Position numbers and translations under genes: made by a program. From positions 1 to 64,000 of the forward strand of contig JAHBVF010000026.1 in the NCBI GenBank assembly GCA_019637685.1: 64,000 bases of DNA. Reading direction: 5' to 3'. Below the pieces are notes generated by a model that did not search any database, had not been told where the DNA came from, and saw only the letters and a list, made by a program, of their open reading frames with translations. The DNA comes from Caldilineaceae bacterium (GTDB lineage Bacteria; Chloroflexota; Anaerolineae; Caldilineales; Caldilineaceae). This document shows, in pieces, positions 15,485 through 26,704 of the stretch (positions are counted from its first letter, which is position 1; each line of letters starts with the position of its first letter).

Positions 15485-17107
15485 CTAATTCGGGTCATAT
15501 TTGCAGCGCTGACCGTTCTGCCCATTGAAATAGATACAGAGCAGAACATAGGCCCGGCGGAAGTGCTGTTCATTCACTTGCGAAGGCTCCATAATCGCCC
15601 ACCAGTACTGCTCTTCATCCTGGGGGTTGCCGTCGTTCATCCAGTCCAAATTGGGCATTGTGAGCAGACTCATCAGCCCGATCCAGGGCTGCCAATTGGC
15701 CGCGGCATACTCATAGGCCCGTTTCAAATACTCCGACTGAACAAACTCGTCGATGCCCGCGTCCGCGCCGTGCCACTTATAGCTGGGGTTGACCGGGTCG
15801 TAGGTCCAGCCGAATTCCAGCACAACAACCTTCTTGTTTGTATCTCCGTAGCGTACCATAATGGCGCGGATATCTTCCACGTGACGGAAAGCAAAAAAGC
15901 GGTAGCCGCCATACTTTTGGTCCGCGGCCGCGGTGGCCGGGTCCAGTTCTGGGGGGGCTGCAAAGCCAGCGCCGTGGACGCCCAGGGCATCGAAATAGCC
16001 GGTGCTGTTGCCGCCCATGGCCTGGTACATCTGGTCATAGAACTTGTCGTCGGGCATGGCAATGGCGCTGTCGTCCCCTGTGGGGGCCATGCCCGCGTTG
16101 ATGACGACGGCGTTGGGGTTGGCCCGCTTGATGGCCGTGTAGGCCTGGCCCAAAAAGTTCACATATTCGGCCGGGTTGGGCCGATTGTTCCCCCACTCCC
16201 GGGCCAGGTTTGGCTCGTTCCAGATTTGATAGGCCTGAATACAGCCGACCGCGCCCGGCGCACAGTTGTAGCGGCTGGCCAGGGCCGCCGCGAAGTCGGC
16301 AAAATTGGCAGCATTTCCGGGGGGATGACCAGCCCAAAAATTGGTCTTGTCCGGGTCGCTGGAAAGACGGGCAAGCAGTTTCAGCCCGCTCTCATTGGCC
16401 TGTTGGACCACCCGGTCGGCAATCGACCAGTCGTACTGCCCCTTGCCCGCGCCCTCAATTGTCTCCCACGCAAAGGCCTGCTTCACCCAGCGGAAACCGG
16501 CGTCCTTCATCAATTCCAGGTCCCGGTGGGCCACTTCTTCCCGCCACCAGAGAAAAGCCTGGCCGCCGAAGTCCGGGCTGGTCATCGACGCATTGAGAAA
16601 AGTACCAGAGGCGGTGGGGGCGGTCGTGGCCGCGGCAGGCTGATTGTTGGCTGTGGACTGGCTGGCAACGGGTGCGCCGCCTTTCAGCGCGGCCAGATCA
16701 CCCTCCACTATCAGAAATTCCAGAGATGTCCAGCCAATAGCTGCGCCATTTTCCCCGAGCTGCGCCCACTGGCCGTCGTCGGAAAGCGCCACAATCTCGA
16801 AACGCTGTCCCTGGGTGGCTGCACGCAGAATATCAAAAGTGGTGCCTGGCCCGGAGCGCACATTCAGTTCTGTCGCGTTGATTGTCCCATAGACTGGCTG
16901 GACAACGACCGCGGGGGCCGCAGGCTGGGCTGCTGCCGGGGGAACCGGTGTGTCTGTGGGGGCAGGCGCAGACTCCACCTGGGCGGGCACGGGCGTTTTG
17001 GTGGGCGTGGGGGTCGCTTCTTCTTCACTGCCGCCACAGGCTGTCAGCACAAAAAGCGCAAGCACACCCACAAGCAAAAGTGTGAAATAGGGTTTTCGAT
17101 CGGTCAT
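15485..17107 (-). CDS. Lipoprotein with SH3 domain and glycosidase-like (clan GH-A) domain
   Basis: The 540-residue protein starts with a lipoprotein signal ([14 protein letters not shown], lipid cysteine in TACGG). A Thr/Pro/Ala-rich linker and a bacterial SH3 domain ([33 protein letters not shown]) follow. From about 175 it reads a TIM-barrel glycosidase-like domain: [29 protein letters not shown] with the NEP acid/base glutamate, and [12 protein letters not shown] with a likely nucleophile glutamate. The layout resembles GH5/GH39/GH42-type enzymes of clan GH-A; the substrate is unknown. The start at 17107 (MTDRKPYF) has AAGGAA upstream. It is paralogous to the next gene; both are on the same strand 103 bases apart. 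Confidence 0.82.
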   Translation of the reverse strand: MTDRKPYFTLLLVGVLALFVLTACGGSEEEATPTPTKTPVPAQVESAPAPTDTPVPPAAAQPAAPAVVVQPVYGTINATELNVRSGPGTTFDILRAATQGQRFEIVALSDDGQWAQLGENGAAIGWTSLEFLIVEGDLAALKGGAPVASQSTANNQPAAATTAPTASGTFLNASMTSPDFGGQAFLWWREEVAHRDLELMKDAGFRWVKQAFAWETIEGAGKGQYDWSIADRVVQQANESGLKLLARLSSDPDKTNFWAGHPPGNAANFADFAAALASRYNCAPGAVGCIQAYQIWNEPNLAREWGNNRPNPAEYVNFLGQAYTAIKRANPNAVVINAGMAPTGDDSAIAMPDDKFYDQMYQAMGGNSTGYFDALGVHGAGFAAPPELDPATAAADQKYGGYRFFAFRHVEDIRAIMVRYGDTNKKVVVLEFGWTYDPVNPSYKWHGADAGIDEFVQSEYLKRAYEYAAANWQPWIGLMSLLTMPNLDWMNDGNPQDEEQYWWAIMEPSQVNEQHFRRAYVLLCIYFNGQNGQRCKYDPN

Positions 17108-17210
17108 CAGCGATTCCTTTGGCTGGAAAGCCAATCGTTCAGGTGGTTGATGGGCAGACTGGAGATGCCTCTATTGTACGAGGCAACGGAGAAAAGGAGA
17201 AATTGGTTCC

Positions 17211-19217
17211 TCACTTCCCCATCCCTTGCAGCGCGCTATAGACAGGCAGGGGACTCCAGTCGTTGCGCACAATCCCCCATTGGGCTTTCTCCGTGCCATT
17301 CGCCACCACCCGGAAGTTGAGATTCCACAGAAAGGCCGGGCCGACCCAGCCCCAAGCCCGCATCATCTGATAGGCTTCCACTGTCCAGGCGGCCTGCTCT
17401 TCGTAGCTGTTGTCGTTGGCATAGGCATAGGCCGGGTGGAACGCGCCCCCCGCGGCCCAGCCAAATTCTGTGGGCCAAATGGGCAGGTTGGCCGCACCGT
17501 AGACAACGGCAATGTTGCGGTAGCCCTCCATTGTGCTGCGGAAGCTCCAGGAGTGGTGAGGGTTGTCGCAGGCGCCGTTGAATGTATTTCCCGATTGTTG
17601 AATGGCCGCGCAGGCGTTCTGCCAAGTGACGTTGGCGGGCACATTGTAGCCGCTGGGATGGGCACCGATGCCGTCGGCGTAGCGGGCTACCCCCTGCTTG
17701 AACATCTCCTCCAGATAGCGGAAGTCGTCCATGGCAAAGCCGCCGTTGTCCCCGGCCGGGGTCAGCGCGCCGCTGATGACGTAGATGGACGGGCAGGCGG
17801 CTTTGATGCTGGCATAGGAGGGAGCCAGCAGCCGCACATATTCTGCCGGATCGAGGGGTTTGTTGCCCCATTCGTAGTGGAGATTCTGCTCGTTCCAAAT
17901 TTCAATGGCTTTCAGCGATGAACCGCAATATTCCCGGGCCAGCGCGCCCACAAAATTGGCAAGCGTCTGGGGGTCAGCCGGGGGGCCGCCCACACTGGCG
18001 TCAAAGCCCGGCTCCCGGGCCCAATCCGGCGCGTTGACGACGCTGAAGAGCAGGTTGATGCCCCGCTGATTGGCCGCGCCAATAATTGGCCCGATGTCGC
18101 CAAAGCCGTACTGGCCGGGGCTGGATTCAAAGATGCGCCATTCGATCTGTTGCTTCATCCACGAAAAACCCATTTCCCGCGTCTTGTCCATGGCCAGCCC
18201 TTCCTGGCCGGTGTGGATGATGTGGGCCTGGACGCCGTAGCCAAAGCCGATGCCGGGCAGGGCCGCGGCCCGGGCAATTGGGACGGCTGCCGGGGCCGGG
18301 GCTGGGGCCGCGGCAGAGGCTGGAGCGGCTGGAGCGGCTGTCGGTGTTGGCTGGGGGCGGGGCGGAATCTCTTCCTCGCTTAGCTGGGGGATGCCATCCA
18401 ATGAGCCGTATAGAGTAGTCAGCCCGGCAAACAGCCAGAGTTTGTCTTCCTGGCCCGGCAGTTCCACCTGATACCACTGGCGCTCTGGGCCGAGGGCCAC
18501 AATGCGGGCCTGGGTTCCTGTGTCTACACCCGTGGCAATGGGATAATCGGTGCCTGGCCCGCGGCGCACATTCATGCGCGGCGGGGTGGTCACAGCCACT
18601 GGCCCGGCAGAGGTGTCGATGGTAACTTCGGCGGCGGCTTCGACAGTGGCTTCAGCCTCTTCTTCCACGGCTGGGGTTTCTGCGGAAGCCGGGGTGGGGG
18701 CCGTCGTTGTAATAGAAGCCGTCGTTGTGATAGAAGCCGTCGTTGTGACAGGGATCGCCGTGGGCGTAGGGGTTATCTGTGCTGTGGCGGAAAGGACAAC
18801 TGTCGTCGAAATCGGTCCTGTGTCAGTGGCTGTGTCAGTGGTTGTGACAGCCTCGCTGGAAGATGCCGCACGTGCGGTGTCTGCACTGCTCTCTTCTCCT
18901 GTATTCTGTTGGATATCCAGCAGCCATTTCGCCAGCCAGACCGGGCCGTCGTAGCCGTCGATCTGGACCCGTGCCCACCGGCCATCTGTGTTCTCGCCGA
19001 TGATTGTCACTTCTGTCCCAGCGGAGATGCTGCCCAATACCCGGTAGGTGGTGGCTGGCCCGGAGCGCACATTCATGCGCGGCGGGATTGTCACAGCGGT
19101 CACTGTGTCGGTAGATTCCTGGGCAGTGGATGTTGCCAGTGCAAAGCTGGGCAGACCCATCAAAAGCAGCAGCAGGATAAAGGAGAGAATCAAGGGGCGG
19201 GACACTCGACGGCGCAT
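17211..19217 (-). CDS. Secreted protein with two SH3 domains and glycosidase-like domain
   Basis: The 668-residue protein starts with a Sec signal peptide ([21 protein letters not shown]) without a lipobox. SH3 domain 1 is [20 protein letters not shown] and SH3 domain 2 is [20 protein letters not shown], separated by a linker of Thr-rich repeats ([19 protein letters not shown]) and an acidic [12 protein letters not shown] tract. The TIM-barrel part (from about 335) has [30 protein letters not shown] and [15 protein letters not shown], giving two candidate catalytic glutamates in a clan GH-A arrangement. In this copy NEP has become NEQ. It is probably anchored to or acts at the cell envelope. 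It precedes its shorter paralogue in transcription order and may be co-transcribed. Confidence 0.82.
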   Translation of the reverse strand: MRRRVSRPLILSFILLLLLMGLPSFALATSTAQESTDTVTAVTIPPRMNVRSGPATTYRVLGSISAGTEVTIIGENTDGRWARVQIDGYDGPVWLAKWLLDIQQNTGEESSADTARAASSSEAVTTTDTATDTGPISTTVVLSATAQITPTPTAIPVTTTASITTTASITTTAPTPASAETPAVEEEAEATVEAAAEVTIDTSAGPVAVTTPPRMNVRRGPGTDYPIATGVDTGTQARIVALGPERQWYQVELPGQEDKLWLFAGLTTLYGSLDGIPQLSEEEIPPRPQPTPTAAPAAPASAAAPAPAPAAVPIARAAALPGIGFGYGVQAHIIHTGQEGLAMDKTREMGFSWMKQQIEWRIFESSPGQYGFGDIGPIIGAANQRGINLLFSVVNAPDWAREPGFDASVGGPPADPQTLANFVGALAREYCGSSLKAIEIWNEQNLHYEWGNKPLDPAEYVRLLAPSYASIKAACPSIYVISGALTPAGDNGGFAMDDFRYLEEMFKQGVARYADGIGAHPSGYNVPANVTWQNACAAIQQSGNTFNGACDNPHHSWSFRSTMEGYRNIAVVYGAANLPIWPTEFGWAAGGAFHPAYAYANDNSYEEQAAWTVEAYQMMRAWGWVGPAFLWNLNFRVVANGTEKAQWGIVRNDWSPLPVYSALQGMGK

Positions 19218-19384
19218 GGGGACTCCTGCACAATAGGCTCAAGGGAATAGGATTCAGTACCGCTCCATTGTACCGAGAGGCTCTGGAAAGCTGAAATTGG
19301 AAGGGGGTGCTGGTTTTTTTACGTCGCTCTTTGGGTGCGAACAGAGAGTGCAAGCCGACTGAGTGGAGCGTCAACTTGGGCGTA

Positions 19385-19415
19385 GAAGTTCGACTTTTCA
19401 GAAAAGTCGGACTTC
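19385..19415. repeat. Dispersed palindrome, family A, copy 1
   Basis: GAAGTTCGACTTTTC pairs with GAAAAGTCGGACTTC around a single A, with one mismatch. The same palindrome occurs at 40931-40964 and 60893-60926, always between genes. Confidence 0.8.
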
Positions 19416-19510
19416 TGTAGTCGAATAACTTTGTTTCCAGTGTACTGAGGCTGAACGCATTCAGAGAAAGCTTTTTTTGTCCACCCCGCGGTTACTTCTG
19501 GAGCAGCAAC

Positions 19511-19592
19511 GCCGGTTGAACTTGTCGAAAGCCAGGCACAGGTCTACGCGAGATCGCCGTCTGATCTGCTGGTTTCGACAGGCGCAACCGGC
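19511..19592. repeat. Inverted repeat with 20-base arms
   Basis: GCCGGTTGAACTTGTCGAAA (19511-19530) and TTTCGACAGGCGCAACCGGC (19573-19592) are complementary at 17 of 20 positions, with a 42-base spacer. It lies between the SH3 protein start and the end of the amino acid ABC operon. The rest of the 19218-19675 gap has no convincing gene. Confidence 0.6.
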
Positions 19593-19675
19593 GCTATCGG
19601 AAGGGATTGGTACAGTTTCGCGTCTGTATCAAAATTGTCGGGCAGATGGAATGCCTTCGTGTCTTTGCAGTGTCT

Positions 19676-20425
19676 TTACAAAATTTGGCTCAGGAAAAGC
19701 TTGGTACGCTCGTTCTGGGCGTTTTCGAAGAAGTGTTCGGGCGTGCCGACTTCCACCACCGAGCCGGCTTCCATAAAGACGACTCGATCCGCCACCTCTT
19801 TGGCAAAGCCCATCTCGTGGGTGACTACAATCATTGTCATGCCAGACTCGGCCAGTTCTTTCATTACGTCCAACACTTCTTTGATCATCTCGGGGTCCAG
19901 CGCGGATGTCGGCTCGTCGAAGAGCATTATCTTGGGTTTCATGGCCAGCGAGCGGGCAATCGCGACCCGCTGCTGCTGGCCGCCGGAGAGTTGGCCCGGA
20001 TGTTTCAGCGCCTGTTCGGGGATGCCCACCCGCTCGAGCAGGCTCATCGCGTTGGCCTCTGCATCGGTCTTTTTCTCCTTGCGCACCTGAATCGGGGCCA
20101 GGGTGATATTTTCCAGCACAGTCAAATGGGGGAAAAGGTTGAACTGTTGGAAGACCATTCCGGTCTCCGAGCGGATCTTCTCGATGTTGCGCACATCGTG
20201 GGTCAGGGGAATACCGTCTACAATAATATCCCCGCTCTGGTGCTCTTCCAGCCGGTTGATACAGCGGATGAACGTGGATTTGCCTGAGCCGGACGGCCCG
20301 ATAATCACCACTACCTCCTGGGGCTTCACGCTCAGGCTGACATCCCGCAGTGCGTGATACTCCCCATACCATTTATTCACCTGATTGCAGACAATAATGT
20401 GTTCGTTGCTAGATTGTTCGGACAT
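19676..20425 (-). CDS. aapP: Polar amino acid ABC transporter, ATP-binding subunit
   Basis: The 249-residue ATPase has Walker [10 protein letters not shown] (residues 43-51), the signature [16 protein letters not shown], Walker [14 protein letters not shown] and the switch [10 protein letters not shown]. The sequence [20 protein letters not shown] is typical of the GlnQ/AapP/HisP class for polar amino acids. It is the last gene of a four-gene operon (binding protein, two permeases, ATPase). Family knowledge supports import of L-amino acids; the exact specificity cannot be read from the ATPase. Confidence 0.93.
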   Translation of the reverse strand: MSEQSSNEHIIVCNQVNKWYGEYHALRDVSLSVKPQEVVVIIGPSGSGKSTFIRCINRLEEHQSGDIIVDGIPLTHDVRNIEKIRSETGMVFQQFNLFPHLTVLENITLAPIQVRKEKKTDAEANAMSLLERVGIPEQALKHPGQLSGGQQQRVAIARSLAMKPKIMLFDEPTSALDPEMIKEVLDVMKELAESGMTMIVVTHEMGFAKEVADRVVFMEAGSVVEVGTPEHFFENAQNERTKLFLSQIL

Positions 20426-20470
20426 GGAAGTCTCCCATAAAACGCCGCGGCGCGACCAGAATGTGACAGA

Positions 20471-21688
20471 TTAACGGTTGGCAACAGCCAGGCTTGTCTC
20501 GAGGCGGCGACTGGTGTAGGACATGGAATAGCTGAAAATCCAGTAGAGCAGGCCGATAAAAGCGTAGACTTCCTGGTGGGTTCCCAGCCAATTGGGGTTG
20601 CCCAGAATACTGCGGGCAATGCCCAGCAGATCGAAGAGACCGACCAGCGCCACCAGCGAAGTGTCTTTGAAGAGGCTGATAAACTGGCCTACCAGCACAG
20701 GAATCACCGCGCGCAGGGCCTGGGGCAAAATGATATACGTCATGGACTGAAAGGCGCTCAGCCCCATAGCATCCGCGGCCTCGTACTGGCCTTTGGGAAT
20801 CGATTGCAGACCGCCACGCACATTCTCGGCCGTGTAGGCCGCGGAGAAGAGTGTGATCGCGGCCAGGGCGCGCAGTGCCCGGTCAATTGTCGGGAAGCCG
20901 TCGGGCAGGAAGAGCTGCAACATCACCTGGGCCATAAAGAGCAGGCTGATCAGCGGCACGCCCCGGATAAATTCGATGTAGAGCACCGAGACCATCCGAA
21001 TGGCGGGCAGTTTGGATTGTCGACCCAAAGCAAGCAGCACGCCCAAAGGAAAAGAGATGGTGATGCCAAAGACGGCCAGAAGAAGCGAAAGCAACAGACC
21101 GCCCCAAAGGGTTGTGGGAACGCCCGCCCAGATGCCCGTCTCGCCGGAACCGCCGCGCAGAATAATCAGCATCACCACGGCGTAGGCCAGCAGCGCCCAG
21201 ACGCCGAGACTGCTGCGCTTTTCCGGCACGAAACGGCCGATGCCATAGCCGATCAGCGCCGCCGCCTCCATAACCAGCAGATATATCCGCGTCTCCCCAC
21301 TAAAGAAGGGAACCAGCAGGAGAAGCAATGGGATCGCGAAGACGACAATCAGTTCGCCCTGGATCAATTTTGTGTTGGCTGCCCAGGCAAAACCGACGAC
21401 AAAGGCCAAGAGAATCAGCACTATCCAAAGCCGGACCGCCTGTTCCGCTGGGTACTGTCCCCGCATAATCAGATTGATATTGGCCGGGATGACTTCCCAG
21501 CGGGCGGTGTTCAGCGCCCAGTTGAAAAAAGGGCGCAACAGGGCCAGGATCAACCCCAGCGTTATGATAGTCAATACCGAGTTTAGCCAGCCGTCGAAGA
21601 GGTTTTTGTGCAGCCATCCCAGAACTGTGGAGCGCTCGCTGGGCGGCGGCTGGGCCTTGCGCATGGATGATTGTACCGCAGGTGCCAT
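20471..21688 (-). CDS. aapM: Polar amino acid ABC transporter, permease (AapM type)
   Basis: The 405-residue membrane protein has an N-terminal extension with several helices and a C-terminal permease core. The EAA loop is in EAADAMGLSAFQSMTYIILP followed by ALRAVIPVLVGQF. The long form with extra N-terminal helices is the hallmark of AapM in the AapJQMP system, as opposed to the shorter GlnP. I took the ATG at 21688 (MAPAVQSS), which has GGGGAAG seven bases upstream; a GTG at 21703 within that site is less likely. It works as a heterodimer with the next permease. Confidence 0.9.
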   Translation of the reverse strand: MAPAVQSSMRKAQPPPSERSTVLGWLHKNLFDGWLNSVLTIITLGLILALLRPFFNWALNTARWEVIPANINLIMRGQYPAEQAVRLWIVLILLAFVVGFAWAANTKLIQGELIVVFAIPLLLLLVPFFSGETRIYLLVMEAAALIGYGIGRFVPEKRSSLGVWALLAYAVVMLIILRGGSGETGIWAGVPTTLWGGLLLSLLLAVFGITISFPLGVLLALGRQSKLPAIRMVSVLYIEFIRGVPLISLLFMAQVMLQLFLPDGFPTIDRALRALAAITLFSAAYTAENVRGGLQSIPKGQYEAADAMGLSAFQSMTYIILPQALRAVIPVLVGQFISLFKDTSLVALVGLFDLLGIARSILGNPNWLGTHQEVYAFIGLLYWIFSYSMSYTSRRLETSLAVANR

Positions 21689-21757
21689 AAGTTTCTTCCC
21701 CACTCAATGAGAACGCAGGACGGGTTTCTCGCCTGCCGGTGTTGATTCGGGTGTCGG

Positions 21758-22939
21758 CTAACGCTCGATCAGCTTAATCCGCTGATTGTAGAGATTCATA
21801 AAGAAGGATGTGGTCAGGCTGAAAAAGAGATAGACCCCCATAATCAGCGAAAAGACTTCAATCGCCCGCCCGGTCTGGTTGAGAGTTGTACTGCCCACAG
21901 CGAAGAGATCGGGATAGCCCACAGCAATCGCCAGGGACGAATTTTTGGTCAGATTCAGGTATTGGCTGGTGAGGGGCGGGATGATCACCCGCAGGGCCTG
22001 GGGGAAGACGACCAGACGGAGTGTCTGGAAGCTGGTCAAGCCCAGCGCGGTGGCTGCTTCCCGCTGGCCTTTGGAGACCGATTGGATACCCGCCCGCACT
22101 GTTTCGGCAATAAAAGCTGCTGTGTAGATGGTCAGCCCGGACAACAGGGCCATAAATTGTTGGCTGAAGACCCGCCCGCCCTGGGTGTTGAACCCAACCA
22201 GTTCCGGCGTTGTCAATGTGAGAGGCTGGGGCAGCACAAACCAGCCAACAGCGCCAACAGCGGCAAAGGTCACCAGAAACCAGAGCGTGAGCAGAGGCAT
22301 ACGACCCGTGCGCTTGCCCTGTTCTTTCAAAAGGCGGGCCACCACATAGGCCAGAATCAGCCCGGCTATCAGCACAATGCGATAGGTGGGCCAGGATTCG
22401 GTTGGCAGCCCCCAGGGGATGGACATTCCCCGGTTGCTGAGGAAAATGGGGCCAGGCAAAATCAGGGCTTCTGCCACACGGGGCAGTTTGAAGAATACCG
22501 CCTGCGCCCAAAAAATGAGCAACAGAAGCAAAGGGATGTTGCGAAAGATGTCAATGTAGACTGATGCAATCCGGCTGACCAAAAAATTGGTGGAAAGCCG
22601 CATCACACCGATGAATACCCCCAACAATGAGGCAAAAATGATTCCCAGTACGGCGACCTGAAATGTATTGAGCAGGCCAACTACAAGTGCTCGAAAATAC
22701 GTTTCTGATCGGCCGTATTCGATCAGACTCTCGCCGATATCAAAACCGGCGGTGGAACGCAGAAAACTATAGTCAATGGCCACACCCAATTGGGCGCGCA
22801 GCGCGCTGACCATATTGTTGTAGAAGTAGCCAAGCAGACCCACCACAAGGCCAACGACCACAATCTGGCTAATTACGCCCAGAACGCGTTCGTCTCGGTA
22901 GAAGGGGGGCTTGGCCTGGCTGGCCGCGATTTGTTGCAT
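21758..22939 (-). CDS. aapQ: Polar amino acid ABC transporter, permease (AapQ type)
   Basis: The 393-residue partner permease starts MQQIAASQAKPPF with GGAGG ideally placed. The core shows FQVAVLGIIFASLLGVFIGV, RNIPLLLLLIFW and the EAA loop EAATALGLTSFQTLRLVVFP followed by LRVIIPPLTSQYLNLTKNS. The large insertion between helices (about 190-265) is normal for AapQ. It lies 158 bases downstream of the binding-protein gene, behind a hairpin that probably lowers expression relative to the binding protein. Confidence 0.9.
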   Translation of the reverse strand: MQQIAASQAKPPFYRDERVLGVISQIVVVGLVVGLLGYFYNNMVSALRAQLGVAIDYSFLRSTAGFDIGESLIEYGRSETYFRALVVGLLNTFQVAVLGIIFASLLGVFIGVMRLSTNFLVSRIASVYIDIFRNIPLLLLLIFWAQAVFFKLPRVAEALILPGPIFLSNRGMSIPWGLPTESWPTYRIVLIAGLILAYVVARLLKEQGKRTGRMPLLTLWFLVTFAAVGAVGWFVLPQPLTLTTPELVGFNTQGGRVFSQQFMALLSGLTIYTAAFIAETVRAGIQSVSKGQREAATALGLTSFQTLRLVVFPQALRVIIPPLTSQYLNLTKNSSLAIAVGYPDLFAVGSTTLNQTGRAIEVFSLIMGVYLFFSLTTSFFMNLYNQRIKLIER

Positions 22940-23014
22940 CGTGCCTCCGTCTTGCCTATCTATTTGGTCGATGGGGATGCACAGGGGATGCGCAACCGGA
23001 GAAGAAACCGAGAA

Positions 23015-23048
23015 ACCGCCCCGGAAGCGTGTGAGCTTCCGGGACGGT
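23015..23048 (-). terminator. Attenuating hairpin between binding protein and permease genes
   Basis: CCGGAAGC (23021-23028) pairs with GCTTCCGG (23035-23042) around GTGTGA, with an outer ACCG/CGGT pairing. On the minus strand it is followed by a T-rich stretch. Such hairpins after the binding-protein gene commonly stabilise its message and reduce read-through to the permeases. Confidence 0.65.
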
Positions 23049-23097
23049 CTTTCAGTGACCGGACTTTACATAAACGCCGACATTTTTGGGTTGAACT

Positions 23098-24195
<1,098 letters not shown>

Positions 24196-24747
24196 TGCTT
24201 TCTCCTTCTGATAGCAACTAAGCAGTACGTGGACGAAAAAATGGGAATATGTCAATGATAGGAAAAGAAACGCGCCGGGGTGCAATGGCCGAGCCGTTTG
24301 GAAATTTGGGAGCAACAATGGGGAAAAGAGCGCCCTGACCTGGAAAACTGCACCTTCGACAGATTGCAACTTTCTGCGTGAAATCGTTTCTGGGCATTAG
24401 AAAACCCCGATTCAGTGTGCGTAAGCCGACAAAATGTAGACGAATGATTTGGTGGATATATTGACCCAACCGACCCAATTACGGGGAAATACACTGAGGT
24501 GTCAATTTTGTGGTAGATTTACGTTCAGCGGACACCTGTTTTGTGAGGCTCTCGCCTCTGCGTGCCTATCGCACTTCGTTCGGAGATATAGATACTATAC
24601 AGGGTTTGAACGATATTTGCAACTTAACTATTGGGTTATTGTAAGCGGTTTCACAGGCCAACTGGTTTTAGCAAATCACCCGGTCGTTTGGTTATCTCAT
24701 TGCCCTGCGCTATAATTTTCAAAATCTATCTTTTGGGGAGAATGTGC
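24196..24747. other. Divergent intergenic region (552 bp)
   Basis: This gap lies between the divergent aapJ and zinc-ribbon genes and should hold both promoters. AGGTGTC (24499-24505) and GACACCT (24530-24536) form a short inverted repeat with a 24-base spacer, a possible operator. An 88-codon frame at 24449-24715 looks non-coding. The region is more AT-rich than its surroundings. Confidence 0.35.
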
Positions 24748-25284
24748 ATGTCAACCGATTTGGTCAATTCCATTGCTACTGTTCTTGGGATCGCAGTCGC
24801 GCTCCTGGGTGCTTTTTTCTTTGCCTTCTGGATTGCTATGGGTATCTGGACATTCAATGACATCCGTTCCCGAACCCGGGATTGGCTGGCGATTGGCCTG
24901 GCCTGTCTTCTCACCCTCATCTTTCCAGTGGTCGGTTTGATTCTTTATATGATGATACGTCCCAAGGACTCCTTGGCCGATGTCTACGACCGGGCGCTGG
25001 AAGAAGAAGCAATTTTGCGGGAGTTAGAGGAGACCGTCACCTGCCACCACTGCGGTGTGCCCGTCAAAGACGAATGGGTCTTCTGCCCCAACTGCCACAG
25101 CCAGCAACAGTATGCCTGTGCCAATTGTGGCACGCTGGTTCGCCACGAATGGGATATCTGCGTGCGTTGTGGCACACCCCAGGCCGGGGTTGACGAAGGC
25201 TACAGTCCGCCACCCCGCCAACCGATCGATCCCCGTGTCGCCGAGACCAATCTGGGCTATCGGCCTGTGCAAATGGGGGAGTAG
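24748..25284 (+). CDS. Membrane protein with double zinc ribbon
   Basis: The 178-residue protein has two membrane helices (ATVLGIAVALLGAFFFAFWI and WLAIGLACLLTLIFPVVGLI). A cytoplasmic double zinc ribbon follows: CHHCGVPVKDEWVFCPNC and CANCGTLVRHEWDICVRC, four CxxC knuckles in total. Double zinc ribbons of this type (DZR) occur in many small membrane-anchored proteins of unknown role. The ATG at 24748 lies seven bases from GGGGAG; an ATG at 24742 would be too close to it. Monocistronic, followed by a strong terminator. Confidence 0.8.
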   Translation: MSTDLVNSIATVLGIAVALLGAFFFAFWIAMGIWTFNDIRSRTRDWLAIGLACLLTLIFPVVGLILYMMIRPKDSLADVYDRALEEEAILRELEETVTCHHCGVPVKDEWVFCPNCHSQQQYACANCGTLVRHEWDICVRCGTPQAGVDEGYSPPPRQPIDPRVAETNLGYRPVQMGE

Positions 25285-25300
25285 ACGGCAATCGCTCTGC

Positions 25301-25345
25301 ACACAAAGAGAGGGGTCTCGTTCAGCGAGACCCCTCTCTTTGTGT
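25301..25345. terminator. Intrinsic terminator, 20-bp stem
   Basis: ACACAAAGAGAGGGGTCTCG (25301-25320) pairs perfectly with 25326-25345 around TTCAG and is followed by TTTCTACGG..TTTTTTG. It ends the zinc-ribbon transcription unit. Confidence 0.85.
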
Positions 25346-25489
25346 TTCTACGGTCTTTTTTGTTTCTACGGCATAGAATAATGGGCGTGTGAAAATGTGC
25401 CGGTTTTATTGGTTTGACGCTCCCCCCATCTGCTGGCAAAATAAAAGCCACGTTTGTCCCTATCCTATCCACACGTCTGGACTTCCCCT

Positions 25490-26662
25490 ATGAAACGTAT
25501 CGCCGCCATCATCACCGAATACCGTCCTGGCTCCCACGCGGATGTGGTTGTCACCAAATTTCTCAAAGGCTTCCCTACCGACGAAGGACTGATTCCACCC
25601 CAGGTGGAGATTGTCTCCATGTACGTGGACCAGTTCGCCGAGAACGATCTGAGCCGCCAGTACGCGGCCGAACACAACGTGCCCATCTACAACAGCATCC
25701 CCCGCGCCCTGACCCTGGGCGGGGACAAACTGGCTGTGGACGGGGTGCTGCTCATCGGCGAGCACGGCGACTACGCCTGGAACGAGAAGGAGCAACACCT
25801 CTACCCCCGCAAATACTTTCTGGAACAGATCTGCGGGGTGATGGCGACCAGTGGCCGGGCTGTGCCGGTCTACAACGACAAGCACCTCTCCTACAACTGG
25901 CACGACATCCGCTGGATGTACGACCGCATGGCCGGGCTGGGCGCGCCTTTTATGGCCGGCTCTTCCCTGCCTTTGGGCTGGCGTTCCCCCTGGCTGGAAC
26001 ACGAAAAGGAGACGCCGATTCAGGCCGCGCTGGCCGTGGGCTACAGCGGGCTGGACATCTATGGCTTTCACACCTTGGAAGTGCTGCAATGTATGGTGGA
26101 GCGGCGTGTGGGCGGGGAGACCGGCGTAGCGTCTGTCACCTGTCTGGAAGGAAACGCCGTGTGGGAGGCCGCAGAAGCAGGTCGCTGGGATCGGCGGCTG
26201 GCCGAGGCCGCCTGCGCGCCCATCGACGCCGACCGCAAGCCCGCGGGATCGATGGAGGAAAATTGCCCCAACCCCGCGCTCTTTCTGGTGGATTATAGCG
26301 ACGGAACCCAGGGCGGGGTATTGATGCTCAACGGCTATGTGGAGACACTGGCCTACGCCGCCAATGTGGGCGGCGAGATCAGCGGCACAGAATTCTATTT
26401 GCAGGACGGCGATCCCCACTGCCACTTCAGCTATCTCAGCCTGAATATCCAGGAGATGTTCCTCAGCGGTGTGCCCACCTATCCGGTGGAGCGCACACTG
26501 CTCACATCGGGCGTGCTGGAGGCCGCGCTGGATTCCCGCTATCAGGGCCACGTGCCTGTGGCAACGCCCCACCTCAACATTCAGTATCAGAGCTACGATT
26601 CCATCCCCTGGCGACCGTTAGGCACGCGCCCGACGGGGGCCTGTCTGCTGCCTTTTCCCTAA
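25490..26662 (+). CDS. Uncharacterised conserved protein, possibly oxidoreductase-like
   Basis: The 390-residue protein begins MKRIAAIITEYRPGSHADVV and has well-defined blocks: VDGVLLIGEHGDYAWNEKEQ, LYPRKYFLEQICGVMATSGR, VYNDKHLSYNWHDIRWMYD, GFHTLEVLQCMVERR. The composition is that of a cytosolic enzyme; the first block recalls a Rossmann-like strand but no glycine-rich loop is evident. I do not recognise a characterised family. It has no ribosome binding site but is followed at 42 bases by the dehydrogenase gene, which suggests a shared catabolic operon. Confidence 0.65.
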   Translation: MKRIAAIITEYRPGSHADVVVTKFLKGFPTDEGLIPPQVEIVSMYVDQFAENDLSRQYAAEHNVPIYNSIPRALTLGGDKLAVDGVLLIGEHGDYAWNEKEQHLYPRKYFLEQICGVMATSGRAVPVYNDKHLSYNWHDIRWMYDRMAGLGAPFMAGSSLPLGWRSPWLEHEKETPIQAALAVGYSGLDIYGFHTLEVLQCMVERRVGGETGVASVTCLEGNAVWEAAEAGRWDRRLAEAACAPIDADRKPAGSMEENCPNPALFLVDYSDGTQGGVLMLNGYVETLAYAANVGGEISGTEFYLQDGDPHCHFSYLSLNIQEMFLSGVPTYPVERTLLTSGVLEAALDSRYQGHVPVATPHLNIQYQSYDSIPWRPLGTRPTGACLLPFP

Positions 26663-26704
26663 TTCCCACCCAACCCCCACCCATTTCCAAGCGGAGAAAA
26701 ATCC

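Noticed and set aside
24449-24715. 88-codon open frame in the aapJ upstream region
   Set aside because: No ribosome binding site, odd composition and no domain features; more likely promoter region.
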